Positions 63,942-64,000 of a stretch of 64,000 bases of DNA are shown here, piece after piece. The notes beneath the pieces are model-generated. The model saw nothing but the letters and a program-made list of their open reading frames with translations, did not search any database and had not been told where the DNA came from. Position numbers and translations under genes: made by a program. The stretch's first letter is position 1. Every line of letters starts with the position of its first letter. The stretch is from Periplaneta americana (lineage: Eukaryota > Arthropoda > Insecta > Blattodea > Blattidae): contig NC_091120.1 in assembly GCF_040183065.1 (NCBI RefSeq), positions 20,939,208-21,003,207 on the forward strand, read 5' to 3'.

Positions 63942-64000
63942 GTACTATATACTGACAGAGTTATGGCCTTAAACCTCCTGAGACCTGAGACTAGAGTATA

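Overview
This window looks like intergenic, transposon-saturated chromosomal DNA of an insect, most likely a hemimetabolous one (cockroach/termite type). The reasons are very AT-rich non-coding DNA, long ATT/TTA microsatellites, at least seven tRNA-derived SINE-type repeats, dense 5'-truncated non-LTR retrotransposons (one recurrent family ends in MNLRVP plus a TAAG-type tail), and TTAGG-type motifs matching the insect telomere repeat. The order is inference from repeat style; no host marker gene is present. I see no intact host gene, no rRNA, no bona fide tRNA and no CRISPR array. Almost all coding-like sequence is broken transposon protein.

Layout. 1-5.4 kb: a 45-bp satellite array, then a Helitron carrying the tail of a Pif1-type helicase. 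5.5-9.8 kb: hAT terminus, a retrotransposon 3' end and a BED-finger hAT, a 383-bp dimer containing tRNA-like sequence, and a dead reverse transcriptase. 9.8-12.6 kb: a winged-helix-like exon beside a 60-bp minisatellite of about 40 copies open on both strands. 12.7-18 kb: duplicated reverse-transcriptase fragments interrupted by a hammerhead-like (Penelope-type?) segment, a pogo-like element and a Harbinger element with a Myb/SANT-like exon. 18.4-21.9 kb: a mariner-type element hosting a foldback element (itself hosting two retrotransposon fragments) and a TTAA-targeting element. 22.8-24.5 kb: pogo-like element with a SINE. 25.4-28.2 kb: six tandem copies of a coding segment of a repetitive gene family, plus its decayed downstream part. 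28.4-36.8 kb: retroelement ends, SINEs, an internally deleted mariner that keeps a short open frame, and half of a hAT-type gene. 37-40.6 kb: hAT element with 8-bp target duplication. 41.2-43.05 kb: Transib-like element inside a tRNA-like repeat. 44-49.3 kb: SINE, RTE-like copies, hAT C-terminus. 49.4-52.1 kb: a hAT element with three nested insertions. 53.4-55.4 kb: RTE-like copies nested four deep, including a palindrome with TTAGG-type motifs. 56-62 kb: more retroelement ends, including the best-preserved RTE-like reverse transcriptase (60,749-61,989). 62-64 kb: GC-richer DNA, ATTT-rich low-complexity DNA and a small foldback.

Nothing forms an operon or pathway. The useful information is chronological: target-site duplications (TSDs) and inverted repeats allow the insertion order to be read at many loci. 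The most notable items are the Transib-like element with RSS-type heptamer ends, the hammerhead-like motifs, the in-frame HTH/C-terminal mariner relic, the amplified exon array that inherited one frameshift, and the minisatellite with long open frames on both strands.
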